The translations under genes and the position numbers were made by a program. Under the pieces are notes generated by a model. That model did no database searches. It was not told where the DNA came from and was given only the letters and a program-made list of their open reading frames with translations. 18,668 nucleotides of DNA from an uncultured Muribaculaceae bacterium (GTDB lineage Bacteria; Bacteroidota; Bacteroidia; Bacteroidales; Muribaculaceae), in NCBI GenBank assembly GCA_910586175.1, contig CAJUIJ010000034.1, positions 1 through 18,668 on the forward strand, given 5' to 3'. Below are positions 7,502 to 16,500 of the stretch, piece after piece (the first letter of the stretch is position 1; each line of letters starts with the position of its first letter).

Positions 7502-8260
7502 ATGTCTGAATTGGAAATATTGAAATTGCGTAAATCGGTGAGGAGTTATCTCTCCTCACCGATTTCTGAATCACAATGTCGCACTCTGCGTAGCGAGGCG
7601 ACTTTTGTTGATTCACATGAGGCGGGACTGAGTTTTCGGCCCGTGTTTGGAAATGACGCACCTTTCAAGGGCGTGGGCAGGAGCTATGGCATGTTTCGTG
7701 GGGTAGAAAATTATCTCGCCGTTATTGTTGACCCGACCTTCCCAAATGCTATGGAGCGTGCCGGTTTTTTTGCCGAGCAGTGGGTCATAGAAGCTGTGAA
7801 ACTTGGCTTGGGCACCTGCTTCGTGGGTGGCACTTTCTCCGCATCTCATGTCGACACATTTGTGGAGGTATATGAGAAGATTCCCTTTGTGGTGGCTTTT
7901 GGGTTTTCTGACGAAAAAAGAACCTCCTTCGTAGCGAGATTGGCCTCAAGTATGGCACATAGGAAGCATCGCACCCCTCGCGATTTCTTCGAAGGTGATG
8001 ACGATGCCTATCAAGCGGCATGCTCTAATATACCATGGCTTAATGTGGCACTTGAGGCAGTGGCGTGCGCACCCTCCGCTCTCAATAAACAACCTGTAAG
8101 ATTAAGAGCGGTTCATGCCGAACATGGTTGGACTGTCTCAGCTCATACGCTCGACCCTGATAAGTTTGCCATCGAACTCGGCATTGCAAAATTCAATGTC
8201 TCGTTCGCCGTTAAGGGTGTGTGGGATTGGGGTGAGAATGGCCTATTTTTTCCAGAATGA
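7502..8260 (+). CDS. Nitroreductase-family protein (TM1586-like putative flavoprotein)
   Basis: A 252-aa cytosolic protein resembling the putative nitroreductases of the TM1586 type, which have two related halves and are expected to bind FMN and reduce small substrates with NAD(P)H. Visible family traits are the N-terminal LRKSVRSY (9-16), the FFAEQWVIEAVKLGLGTCFVGG-type helix and loop in the middle, and a second-half segment containing APSALNKQPVRLR, where an Asn-x-Gln-Pro element resembles the flavin-binding loop of nitroreductases. The substrate cannot be predicted. The gene is on the plus strand after hutH, but the 109-nt gap with a repeat suggests an independent unit; no good TAnnTTTG promoter was found. 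Its last 18 nt overlap the 3' end of convergent trkH. Confidence 0.78.
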   Translation: MSELEILKLRKSVRSYLSSPISESQCRTLRSEATFVDSHEAGLSFRPVFGNDAPFKGVGRSYGMFRGVENYLAVIVDPTFPNAMERAGFFAEQWVIEAVKLGLGTCFVGGTFSASHVDTFVEVYEKIPFVVAFGFSDEKRTSFVARLASSMAHRKHRTPRDFFEGDDDAYQAACSNIPWLNVALEAVACAPSALNKQPVRLRAVHAEHGWTVSAHTLDPDKFAIELGIAKFNVSFAVKGVWDWGENGLFFPE

Positions 8261-9721
8261 GTGTGTGAAGAGCAAAAGGATGGTGAATATCTCAAGACGA
8301 CCCACAAGCATGATGAAACTCAAAAGCCATTTGCCGAGTGGAGCCACAAGAGAGAAATCACCATTTACTCCGGTGGCCTCCGACCCGAGGCCGGTGTTGG
8401 ATATTGCCATAAGTGAACAAAAGAAACCGTCGGAGAGCGACATGCCCATCAAGGATAGAGCCACTCCGCCTGCAACGATTATTATGATATACATGAACAG
8501 GAAGGCCAATGCTTTGTTGACCACCGATGTTGCAGTTCCTTTGCCGTTGAAACTTACTGTTGTTACGGCTCCGGGGTGCATCATCTTGTAGAACTCGTTT
8601 TTAAGAAATTTAAAGAGTATAACGAACCTGTCGATTTTTGCACCGCCCGAAGTAGATCCGGCGCATGCACCCACAAGCATCATAATAATCAGCAGTACCA
8701 CCGACACTGACCCCCATGTGTGAAAGTCCGGTTCCACGAGCCCTGTTGATGATAGCAATGATATTGACTGAAATAATGGGTCGATAGTGACATCTATGGC
8801 GCTGACATCCTCACTGCCGATTATTATATCGAGGCTGAATATGGCTGCTCCTGCAAGTATAAACCATATATATACTTTCAGAGCGGTATTTTTAAGCAAC
8901 CCTTTAGTCTTGCATAGGGCTGTGTTGTAAATCAGTGAGAAGTTGACTCCACCGAGAAACATGAATATAATCATTACCACCTTTACGTAGATGGAGTTCA
9001 GGTCATGTATGCCACCGTTGTCGGTTGAGAAACCACCTGTCGACATTGTGCTGAGTCCGTAACAGAAAGCGTCATAGAAGTCCATCTTGGAAAACGACAG
9101 CAGCACTATTAGCAACACGGTGAGTATGGCGTATACACCCCATAATCCCTTGGCGGTGTAACTTACTCGCGGTCTTAGTTTGTCGTGAGTTATTCCGGTC
9201 ACTTCTGCGTTAAAAAGCATCATTCCGCCCGATGTGTTGAGCATCGGCACGACAGCGAGTGTGAACAGGATTATTCCCAAACCTCCAATCCATTGCGTCA
9301 CGCATCTCCACACCAATATTGACTTTGGCACACCCGAAAGTGAGGGTAGCACCGATGCGCCTGTAGTGGTGAAGCCACTCATTGTCTCAAAAAAGGCATC
9401 CGTCACTGACATGTGTGTGCCATATAGCATGAACGGAAGCATGCCGAAGAGCGAAAGCACAACCCACGTAAAACCGGTCAGCAAGATTGCCTCCCGCTTG
9501 CCCATGTCGCGAGATCGTAGTTTCATCAATGTCATCAGGCCTCCGCTTGCCCCCGTTATGCCAATACATATCAGAAATGGCAAAAAACTCTCGTCCGGAT
9601 TAATTATTGCCACTATCAGTGGTATAACCATGAATAGCGACTCTATCATGAGCAGCCAGCCAACCACCCGCAATAGCATCGGCAAGTTGACGTATGACCT
9701 GTGTTTCTGGTATCGTAACAT
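8243..9721 (-). CDS. trkH: Trk-type potassium uptake channel subunit TrkH
   Basis: A 492-aa inner-membrane protein that forms the K+ pathway of the Trk/Ktr system. It has multiple hydrophobic segments and four pore loops, each with the selectivity-filter glycine: TTTGAS (118-123), STGGFS (227-232), SSTGLVE (324-330) and SNTGLGSE (441-448). The length is usual for TrkH (about 480-500). Its ATG shares one base with the trkA stop (TGATG), a layout that favours translational coupling and 1:1 assembly with the gating subunit. It is the last gene of the minus-strand cluster, and its 3' end overlaps the convergent nitroreductase gene by 18 bp, leaving no intergenic room for a terminator. Confidence 0.95.
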   Translation of the reverse strand: MLRYQKHRSYVNLPMLLRVVGWLLMIESLFMVIPLIVAIINPDESFLPFLICIGITGASGGLMTLMKLRSRDMGKREAILLTGFTWVVLSLFGMLPFMLYGTHMSVTDAFFETMSGFTTTGASVLPSLSGVPKSILVWRCVTQWIGGLGIILFTLAVVPMLNTSGGMMLFNAEVTGITHDKLRPRVSYTAKGLWGVYAILTVLLIVLLSFSKMDFYDAFCYGLSTMSTGGFSTDNGGIHDLNSIYVKVVMIIFMFLGGVNFSLIYNTALCKTKGLLKNTALKVYIWFILAGAAIFSLDIIIGSEDVSAIDVTIDPLFQSISLLSSTGLVEPDFHTWGSVSVVLLIIMMLVGACAGSTSGGAKIDRFVILFKFLKNEFYKMMHPGAVTTVSFNGKGTATSVVNKALAFLFMYIIIIVAGGVALSLMGMSLSDGFFCSLMAISNTGLGSEATGVNGDFSLVAPLGKWLLSFIMLVGRLEIFTILLLFTHSFWKK

Positions 9722-11055
9722 CAGTTAAACCACTTTTCTATTTTTTCGATGGTACCCATCAATGAGAAGACCACGACATAGTCGCCCGGCTCTATCTGTG
9801 TGTTTCCGTTAACGAGCATCACATCATCGTTGCGCACAAGCCCCGCCAAAGTCATACCAAACGGCAGATGAAGGTCTTTGACCGGTGCTTTTGTTATCTT
9901 TGCCCCTGCCTTAACCGGTATCTCTGCAACTTCGGCATCAGAGAGTGCATAGAAGCGTGAGTCGTTCTCATCGGCATCGAGCAGGATTTTATAGATACGT
10001 GCCGAAGCCAGGAGCTTCTTGTTGACCGTATTGCCGATATTAAGATTTTCCGCCAGGCCGAGAAATTGCAGATTCTCCACTTCTGCGATGGTTTTGGGCA
10101 CACCGAAATCTTTGGCTGTAAGGCATGTGAGTATGTTGGTTTCTGATGAGGCTGTCAACGCGAGAAATGCATCATATTGATATATGTTGTTCTCACGAAG
10201 CACTTCTATATCTCGGCCATCACCGCATACTATCTCACAGTCAGGTAGTTCAGTGGCCATCTCCTCACATAGCGACATGTCGGTATCCATTATCTTGATA
10301 TGAAACTTGTCGCTGTATAACTGTGCAAACCTGCGGGCTATCCGGCTGCCTCCCATTATCAACGCCTTCTTTATCACCCGTTTGGTCTTACCGCATATCT
10401 CACGTACATGTTGTATGTGCTGTCGCGTGGTGATGAAGTATACTATGTCGTCGGGAAGTATCTCGTCATTACCGTTAGGTATGATGGTTTCATTGTCTCG
10501 TTTTATGGCAGCGATGTGAAAGTCGCGGGCTTCCACGGGCATATCTTTCAGCTTGACGTTAAGCAGCACTGAGTTAGTGCGTATCTTGACGCCCACAAGC
10601 AGCAGCTTGCCATCGTGAAGCTCCCCCCAATATCTGGTCCAGTTATGCTCCAGCGAGAGTGCTATGTCGTTGGCTGCAAGGTGTTCAGGATAGATGAGGA
10701 AATCAGCGCCGATCTCACGAAGCACCTGCTTATTTTCAGGCACAAGAAACTCGCTGTTGTCTATTCGCGCCACTGTCTTTGTGGCCCCGAGGCGTTTGGC
10801 TATGGCACAGCTCGCTATGTTGCGTGTCTCAAATGGCGTGACTGCTATGAACAGGTCGGCATCTTTCACACCGACCTCGCGCATCACTTCGAGCGATGAG
10901 GTGGAGCCATTCCATGTCATCAAGTTGTAATTCGAGTCTATAACGTTGAGCTTCGTCTGATCACTGTCCATCAATGTGATGTCCTGATTCTCTTTCGAAA
11001 GCATCTTTGCGAGGTGTGTGCCGACCTCTCCTGCACCTGCTATTATAATCTTCAT
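9721..11055 (-). CDS. trkA: Trk potassium uptake regulatory subunit TrkA
   Basis: A 444-aa cytosolic gating subunit that binds nucleotides (NAD(H)/ATP) and controls the TrkH channel. It is a tandem of two RCK units: an N-terminal Rossmann fold with GAGEVG (7-12) and the acidic ribose-binding Asp30 in TLMDSD, RCK-C about 130-215, a second Rossmann-like unit starting about 228 with GGSRIA (235-240), and RCK-C about 365-444. The glycine motif of the second unit departs from GxGxxG, so nucleotide binding there may be weaker. It lies 1 nt after the dxs stop and overlaps trkH by one base. Confidence 0.94.
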   Translation of the reverse strand: MKIIIAGAGEVGTHLAKMLSKENQDITLMDSDQTKLNVIDSNYNLMTWNGSTSSLEVMREVGVKDADLFIAVTPFETRNIASCAIAKRLGATKTVARIDNSEFLVPENKQVLREIGADFLIYPEHLAANDIALSLEHNWTRYWGELHDGKLLLVGVKIRTNSVLLNVKLKDMPVEARDFHIAAIKRDNETIIPNGNDEILPDDIVYFITTRQHIQHVREICGKTKRVIKKALIMGGSRIARRFAQLYSDKFHIKIMDTDMSLCEEMATELPDCEIVCGDGRDIEVLRENNIYQYDAFLALTASSETNILTCLTAKDFGVPKTIAEVENLQFLGLAENLNIGNTVNKKLLASARIYKILLDADENDSRFYALSDAEVAEIPVKAGAKITKAPVKDLHLPFGMTLAGLVRNDDVMLVNGNTQIEPGDYVVVFSLMGTIEKIEKWFN

Positions 11056-11056
11056 T

Positions 11057-12958
11057 TCATTCGGTTTTGCTCATGGGGTGCCGAAGCTCCGCTGCTATCG
11101 ATTCTACATCTATACCGCATTCGCGCTGCAGTTCATCTACTGTGCCATGCATAATCCATTCGTCAGGCACACCGAGACGCACTAATTCTGCATCGCATCC
11201 ATATGTCTTGAGCCATTCAGCCACGGCGCTTCCGAAGCCACCGCTCTTTGCGCCATCTTCGATTGTGATTATTCGGTCATATGTGTCGGCTACATGTCGC
11301 AATGTCGCGGTGTCGAGTGGCTTTATCCATATCATGTCGTAGTGGTCTGCGGTTACACCTTCGCTCTCCACTCTCTTTATTGCCTCAGCAACGTTTTTGC
11401 CTATAGGGCCTACACTCAGCACTACCGTGCGCGAACCCTCTTTGCATGTAAGCACTCGTGCTTTCCCGACTTCTATTTCCTGCATTTCGCTTGCCGGCTC
11501 CATATCTGCCTTTCCACGCGGATATCTGATGGCAAGAGGACCATCCCACTTTAACGACGAATACATGATGTTGCGCAATGTTGTGGAGTCCATTGGCGCA
11601 GCGACTTTCATGCCCGGTATAACCCGCATGTATGATATGTCGAAAAGTCCGTGATGTGTCACTCCATCCTCTCCTACAAGTCCTGCCCGGTCTATGCAAA
11701 ATGTCACTGGAAGCCGTTGTATGGCCACGTCGTGTATGATGTTGTCGAACGCCCGTTGCAGGAATGCCGAATATATTGCCACAAAAGGTCGCTTTCCTGC
11801 TGCGGCCAGTCCGCCGGCAAATGTCACCGCATGTCCCTCCGAAATGCCTACGTCAAACATCCGGTCGGGAAATTTATTCATCTTGCACACCGAAGTGCCG
11901 GTTGGCATGGCTGCTGTCACAGCCACTATCTCCGGGTGAGTATCGGCAAGTTCAACTAATGTGTCTCCAAAAACTTCTTGCCATAGTGGCACTTGACCTG
12001 ACTTCTTTGCTTCTGCCTGTCGGTGGGCTGTAGTGGGGTCAAACTTGCCGGGCGCGTGCCAAGGTGCCGGATTTTCCTCTGCTGCTGCATAGCCTTTACC
12101 TTTGCGTGTGTGCAGGTGAAGTATGCGAGGACCTTCCATATCCTTTATGTCTTGAAGCACCTTCACCACTTTTTGCACATCATTTCCGTTAAATGGCCCG
12201 AAATATCTTATGTTCAGGCCTTCAAATATGTTCTGCTCGTGAGAGACAAGCGATTTCAATGCATTATTGAATCGCAGCATCATCCCTTTTCCTTTATCCT
12301 CTATCAATCCCCATTTGCGGAATTTTGTGTAGAGCTTATACCGTATCCTGTTATAACCTGCCGATGTTGTTATTTCCGATAGATAACGATGCAGTGCGCC
12401 TACATTGTCGTCGATCGACATATCATTGTCATTAAGTATTATAAGCAGGTTGTTAGGGTTTTGCGATGCGTTGTTGAGACCTTCGAACGCAAGTCCGCAA
12501 CTTATTGAGGCATCCCCGATGAGTGCTACTGTCTTACGGTCTTCCTGTCCGGGAGTATTCAGGTCGGCTATCGCCATGCCGAGGGCTGCCGATATGGAGT
12601 TGCCGGCATGCCCGCATACAAATGTATCGTATTCGCTCTCAAATGGAAATGGGAAACCGCTTATGCCATTCTTCTTGCGCTGATTCTCAAACGCTTCGAA
12701 ACGTCCCGTGAGAATTTTATGTGAATATGCCTGATGACCCACGTCATATACTATCCTGTCTCGAGGTGTGTCGAATACATAATGCAGTGCCACTATGATG
12801 TCAACAGCCCCCATACTCGACCCGAAGTGTCCCGGATTTGATGAGAGACTGTTGATAAGATAGTGCCTAATCTCTTGGCAAACTTCAGGCAAACGGTCGA
12901 CCGGTAATGATTTCAGGTCGGCCGGACTTTTGATTTGCGACAAAAGAGGATAATTCAT
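11057..12958 (-). CDS. dxs: 1-deoxy-D-xylulose-5-phosphate synthase
   Basis: A 633-aa cytosolic thiamine-diphosphate enzyme (EC 2.2.1.7) that condenses pyruvate with glyceraldehyde 3-phosphate to DXP, the first step of the MEP isoprenoid pathway and a precursor source for thiamine and pyridoxal. Visible motifs are PGHFGSS (42-48), YDVGHQAYSHKILTGR (71-86), the ThDP/Mg motif starting GDAS (148-151) and ending about NDM (178-180), and the catalytic Glu374 in ISEGHAV. The usual GDG is GDA here, which is common in Dxs. The length is normal. The gene sits 6 nt after a small membrane-protein gene and 1 nt before trkA, so it belongs to one operon with potassium transport. I recall the dxs-trkA-trkH order from other Bacteroidales, but cannot check it. 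Confidence 0.96.
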   Translation of the reverse strand: MNYPLLSQIKSPADLKSLPVDRLPEVCQEIRHYLINSLSSNPGHFGSSMGAVDIIVALHYVFDTPRDRIVYDVGHQAYSHKILTGRFEAFENQRKKNGISGFPFPFESEYDTFVCGHAGNSISAALGMAIADLNTPGQEDRKTVALIGDASISCGLAFEGLNNASQNPNNLLIILNDNDMSIDDNVGALHRYLSEITTSAGYNRIRYKLYTKFRKWGLIEDKGKGMMLRFNNALKSLVSHEQNIFEGLNIRYFGPFNGNDVQKVVKVLQDIKDMEGPRILHLHTRKGKGYAAAEENPAPWHAPGKFDPTTAHRQAEAKKSGQVPLWQEVFGDTLVELADTHPEIVAVTAAMPTGTSVCKMNKFPDRMFDVGISEGHAVTFAGGLAAAGKRPFVAIYSAFLQRAFDNIIHDVAIQRLPVTFCIDRAGLVGEDGVTHHGLFDISYMRVIPGMKVAAPMDSTTLRNIMYSSLKWDGPLAIRYPRGKADMEPASEMQEIEVGKARVLTCKEGSRTVVLSVGPIGKNVAEAIKRVESEGVTADHYDMIWIKPLDTATLRHVADTYDRIITIEDGAKSGGFGSAVAEWLKTYGCDAELVRLGVPDEWIMHGTVDELQRECGIDVESIAAELRHPMSKTE

Positions 12959-12964
12959 GCTGGT

Positions 12965-13144
12965 CTAATTTTTCTTGATGAACTTCTTGTATAGCGGAAC
13001 GAAGATGATGATTGCGCTCATAGCCAATACCATGAGATTGCGCAGGTTCACACCTCCGGCCGTCAGAAGCATCCATGCGAGCCATAGCCATATCAGCGCA
13101 AGCAGGCTCAGTCCTATTATAGCCGTCGTTTTCATGTACTGCAT
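12965..13144 (-). CDS. Small two-helix membrane protein, unknown function
   Basis: A 59-aa open reading frame. An alternative in-frame ATG at 13135 would give 56 aa. The protein has a short polar start (MQYMKTT), a hydrophobic helix about residues 8-28 rich in Leu, Trp and Ile, a short turn with GGVNLRN (30-36), a second hydrophobic helix about 37-51, and a basic tail YKKFIKKN. This predicts a helical hairpin with the Lys-rich tail in the cytosol. It lies 48 nt after trxA and 6 nt before dxs in the same direction, so it is very likely co-transcribed with both. No family was recognised. The tight spacing to dxs and the coherent hydrophobic pattern are the main reasons to call it real. Confidence 0.68.
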   Translation of the reverse strand: MQYMKTTAIIGLSLLALIWLWLAWMLLTAGGVNLRNLMVLAMSAIIIFVPLYKKFIKKN

Positions 13145-13192
13145 GTTATGGTTCGTTGTTTTCTGTTAGTGGTTTTGTGAACCGCACTCTTA

Positions 13193-13507
13193 TCAGAGCA
13201 GCGGCAGAAGGTTGGCTTCCAGGTCTGAAAGCTTCACGAGTCCTACTGAGCGGGCCTGCACTTCTCCATTCTTGAAGAAGAGTACGGTGGGTATGCTGCG
13301 GATACGGTTTTCTGCAACTATCTCTGTCTCTTCATCTATGTTGAGCTTGCCGATTACTGCGCGATCGCCATATTTCTCTGCCAACTCTTCAACTATCGGA
13401 CCTAATTTCATACATGGTCCGCACCATGTTGCCCAAAAGTCTATCACTACCGTTTTGCCTGATTCAATTGCCTCTCTGGCTGTCTGGTCGCTAAATTGAA
13501 TTGCCAT
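13193..13507 (-). CDS. trxA: Thioredoxin
   Basis: A 104-aa cytosolic thiol-disulfide oxidoreductase. It has the classic active site W-C-G-P-C with Cys29 and Cys32, the buried Asp23 in VIDFWA, and the cis-proline in IRSIPTVLFF. The length and fold signature match ordinary TrxA, which reduces ribonucleotide reductase, peroxiredoxins and other targets with electrons from thioredoxin reductase. It begins 59 nt after the dnaE stop and ends 48 nt before the small membrane-protein gene, all on the minus strand. No TAnnTTTG element was found in the 59-nt gap, so read-through from dnaE is likely. No signal peptide is present. Confidence 0.96.
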   Translation of the reverse strand: MAIQFSDQTAREAIESGKTVVIDFWATWCGPCMKLGPIVEELAEKYGDRAVIGKLNIDEETEIVAENRIRSIPTVLFFKNGEVQARSVGLVKLSDLEANLLPLL

Positions 13508-13566
13508 CTTAGTTACTGTTTTTAAGTTTAAATTTGTGTTTTATGGTTTCGCTGGCGATGAAGTTG

Positions 13567-16500
13567 TCAGCTGATTTTATATCTTAGTCCGGATGCTGTC
13601 ACTATATCCATCATCTTCCGGTTGATGGGACATTTCTTCTTTGAGTGTACGCGCATGCTTTGTCTGGTCTGCGGGTCGTAAAACTCTACATACAGGTCTC
13701 CAGGACGCGACTTGTCATCTATCTGGAGTATCTGAGAGAAGAGATCTTGGTCTTTGTTGTTGATATCTATGTAGAGCAACAACGAATTTGCCATCTTATC
13801 TTTGATTGAATCGAGTGATGACACCTCGTCAATGTTCATGTCGGCTCGTGTCGGATCGAATCTCGAACCTACATAACTTAACTTTACAAGCGTAGGCTCT
13901 CCTTCATGAAACTTGTCTTTGTGAGCCTGGTGGTTTCTTCCAAACAATGCAATCTCGGCTTTGCCGGTGAAGTCTTCGATTGTCACCACTGTGAAGTCTG
14001 TGCCACGGCGTGACACTTTGTTGGTCACCTTCGTCACAAGCCCACCCATCACTATCTTCGCACCGGGCTTTTCTTTAGATTTGAATTCCTCGCACGATGT
14101 GTTGCATCCATAGGTCAATTCCATGTAATACGGGTCAAGCGGATGCGCCGACAGATACATGGTCACAAGCTCTTTCTCCTTCTCAAGCAGTGCCATTCTG
14201 CTCCATGGTTGCACCTCCGGCATGGGTGGCTTTGCTGTCTCGATTGGCTCAAGCTCTCCGAAAAGTGAGAGTTGCAGTGAGTTCTTGTCGTTCTGCACTC
14301 GCTGCCCATATTTCACGAGCATGTCAGCATATGTATTGTCAAACACTTGCGTCACAAATGCCTCTCTCGGTAATCCAAAGCAATCGAATGCACCTGCCAT
14401 GGCGAGGTTCTCTATTGCCGAGCGGTTGCATGCGCTCAGGTTGACTCGTTCCACAAAGTCGTAAATGTCTTTGTAGGGTCCGTTCTGATTACGCTCATGT
14501 ATGATTGCCGACACTGCATTGAGTCCGACACCTTTCACCGCCCCAAGTCCAAACCGTATCTCTCCGCTCTTGTTGACACCGAATTTCTCTATCGATTCGT
14601 TTATGTCCGGACCGATAACTGTCAATCCCATGCGACGGCACTCATCCATATCTTTCTTCAGCTTATCTGTCTGCGAAAGGTTGCGGCTCAACACACCGGC
14701 CATATATTCTGCCGGATAATGCGCCTTAAGGTAGCCGGTCTGATATGCCACCCATGAGTAGCATGTGGCATGGCTCTTGTTGAATGCGTATGAAGCGAAT
14801 TTCTCCCAATCTTGCCATATCTTCTCCAGGGTCTTTGCCTCATGACCGTTTTGCTGACCTTGCTCCATGAATTTCTTCTTGAGCTTCTGCATCTTGTCAA
14901 TCTGCTTCTTACCCATGGCCTTGCGGAGCGTGTCGCTCTCGCCGCGCGTGAAGTTGGCCAACAGTCGCGACAGCAACATCACTTGCTCCTGATATACCGT
15001 CACACCATACGTCTCTTTCAGGTATTGTTCCATGCAGGGTATATCGTACACGATAGGCTCATCACCATGCTTACGCGCGATGAAGGTCGGTATATAGTCC
15101 ATAGGCCCCGGTCGGTAGAGCGCATTCATTGCAATCAAGTCCTCAAATTTTGAGGGCTGAAGGCTGCGCAGGGAGTTCTGCATGCCGGGCGACTCAAACT
15201 GGAATGTCGATGTGGTGTTACCCTTGCTGTATAGCTCGAATGTCAATGGGTCGTCTATGGGTATATGGTCTATGTCAAGATCTATGCCATGACGAAGCTT
15301 GATGTTGTATAATGCCTCTTTTATGATGGAAAGTGTCTTCAAGCCCAAGAAGTCCATCTTGATGAGTCCGGTGTCTTCGATGATGCTGCCCTCGTATTGG
15401 GTGGTTATCACTTTATCACCGTCGGCATCGGTTGCCATCGACACTGGAACCCAGTCGGTTATATCGTCTCGACATATAATCACACCGCAGGCGTGCACGC
15501 CTGTGCCTCGTATGTTGCCCTCAAGCTGCTCCGCATATTTGATGGTCTCCCGCACGTTCTCGTCAGGATTCTGGGTCTCCGCCTGGAAATCGGGAACATA
15601 TTTCAGCAGGTTCTTTATATTCGTCTTTGCTGTCTTGCCATCAATCTCGGGCATTCTGTCGGGCACGAGCTTGGCGAGCCTGTTTGCCTCCGACAATGGC
15701 ACATCAAGCACCTTGGCGACATCCTTTATCACCATCTTTGTGGCCATAGTGCCGAATGTGATGATGTGCGCAACCTTCTCTTCGCCATACTTTTCAGTCA
15801 CATATTTCAGCACCTCATATCGTCCGTCATCATCGAAGTCAACGTCGATATCAGGGAGTGAGATTCGGTCCGGATTAAGGAATCGCTCGAACAGAAGGTC
15901 ATATTTTATAGGGTCCACTTGGGTGATTCCCAGGCAGTAGGCTGCTGCCGAACCTGCTGCCGAACCACGTCCCGGACCGATGCTGACACCGAGTTCCCTG
16001 CGTCCGGTATTGATAAAGTCCTGCACAATCAGGAAGTAACCCGGAAAGCCCATAGTCTTCATGATATGAAGCTCAAACACGAGTCGTTCCATCACATCAT
16101 CGGGTATCGGGTCGCCATATCTCTCTTTGGCGCCTTCGAAGGTCAGCTTGTTGAGATAGTCTGCCTCAAATTTAATGCGGTATAGCTTGTCGTAACCTCC
16201 AAGTTTTGCGATCTTCTTATGAGCTTCCTCTTCGCTCATCACCACGTTGCCTTTCTCATCACGGGTGAACTCGTCAAAGAGTTCTTGCTCTGTGATGCGG
16301 CTGCGATATTCCTCCTCTGTGCCAAATTCTTTCGGTATCTCGAAGAATGGCATGATGGGGGAGTGGTTTATGCTGTATAGCTCTATCTTGTCGAGTATCT
16401 CTTGTGTGTTGGTAAGCGCTTCCGGTATATCCTTGAAGATTTCATACATCTCTTCGGGCGTCTTCAGCCATTCCTGCTTTGTATAGTGCAGGCGCGGCTC

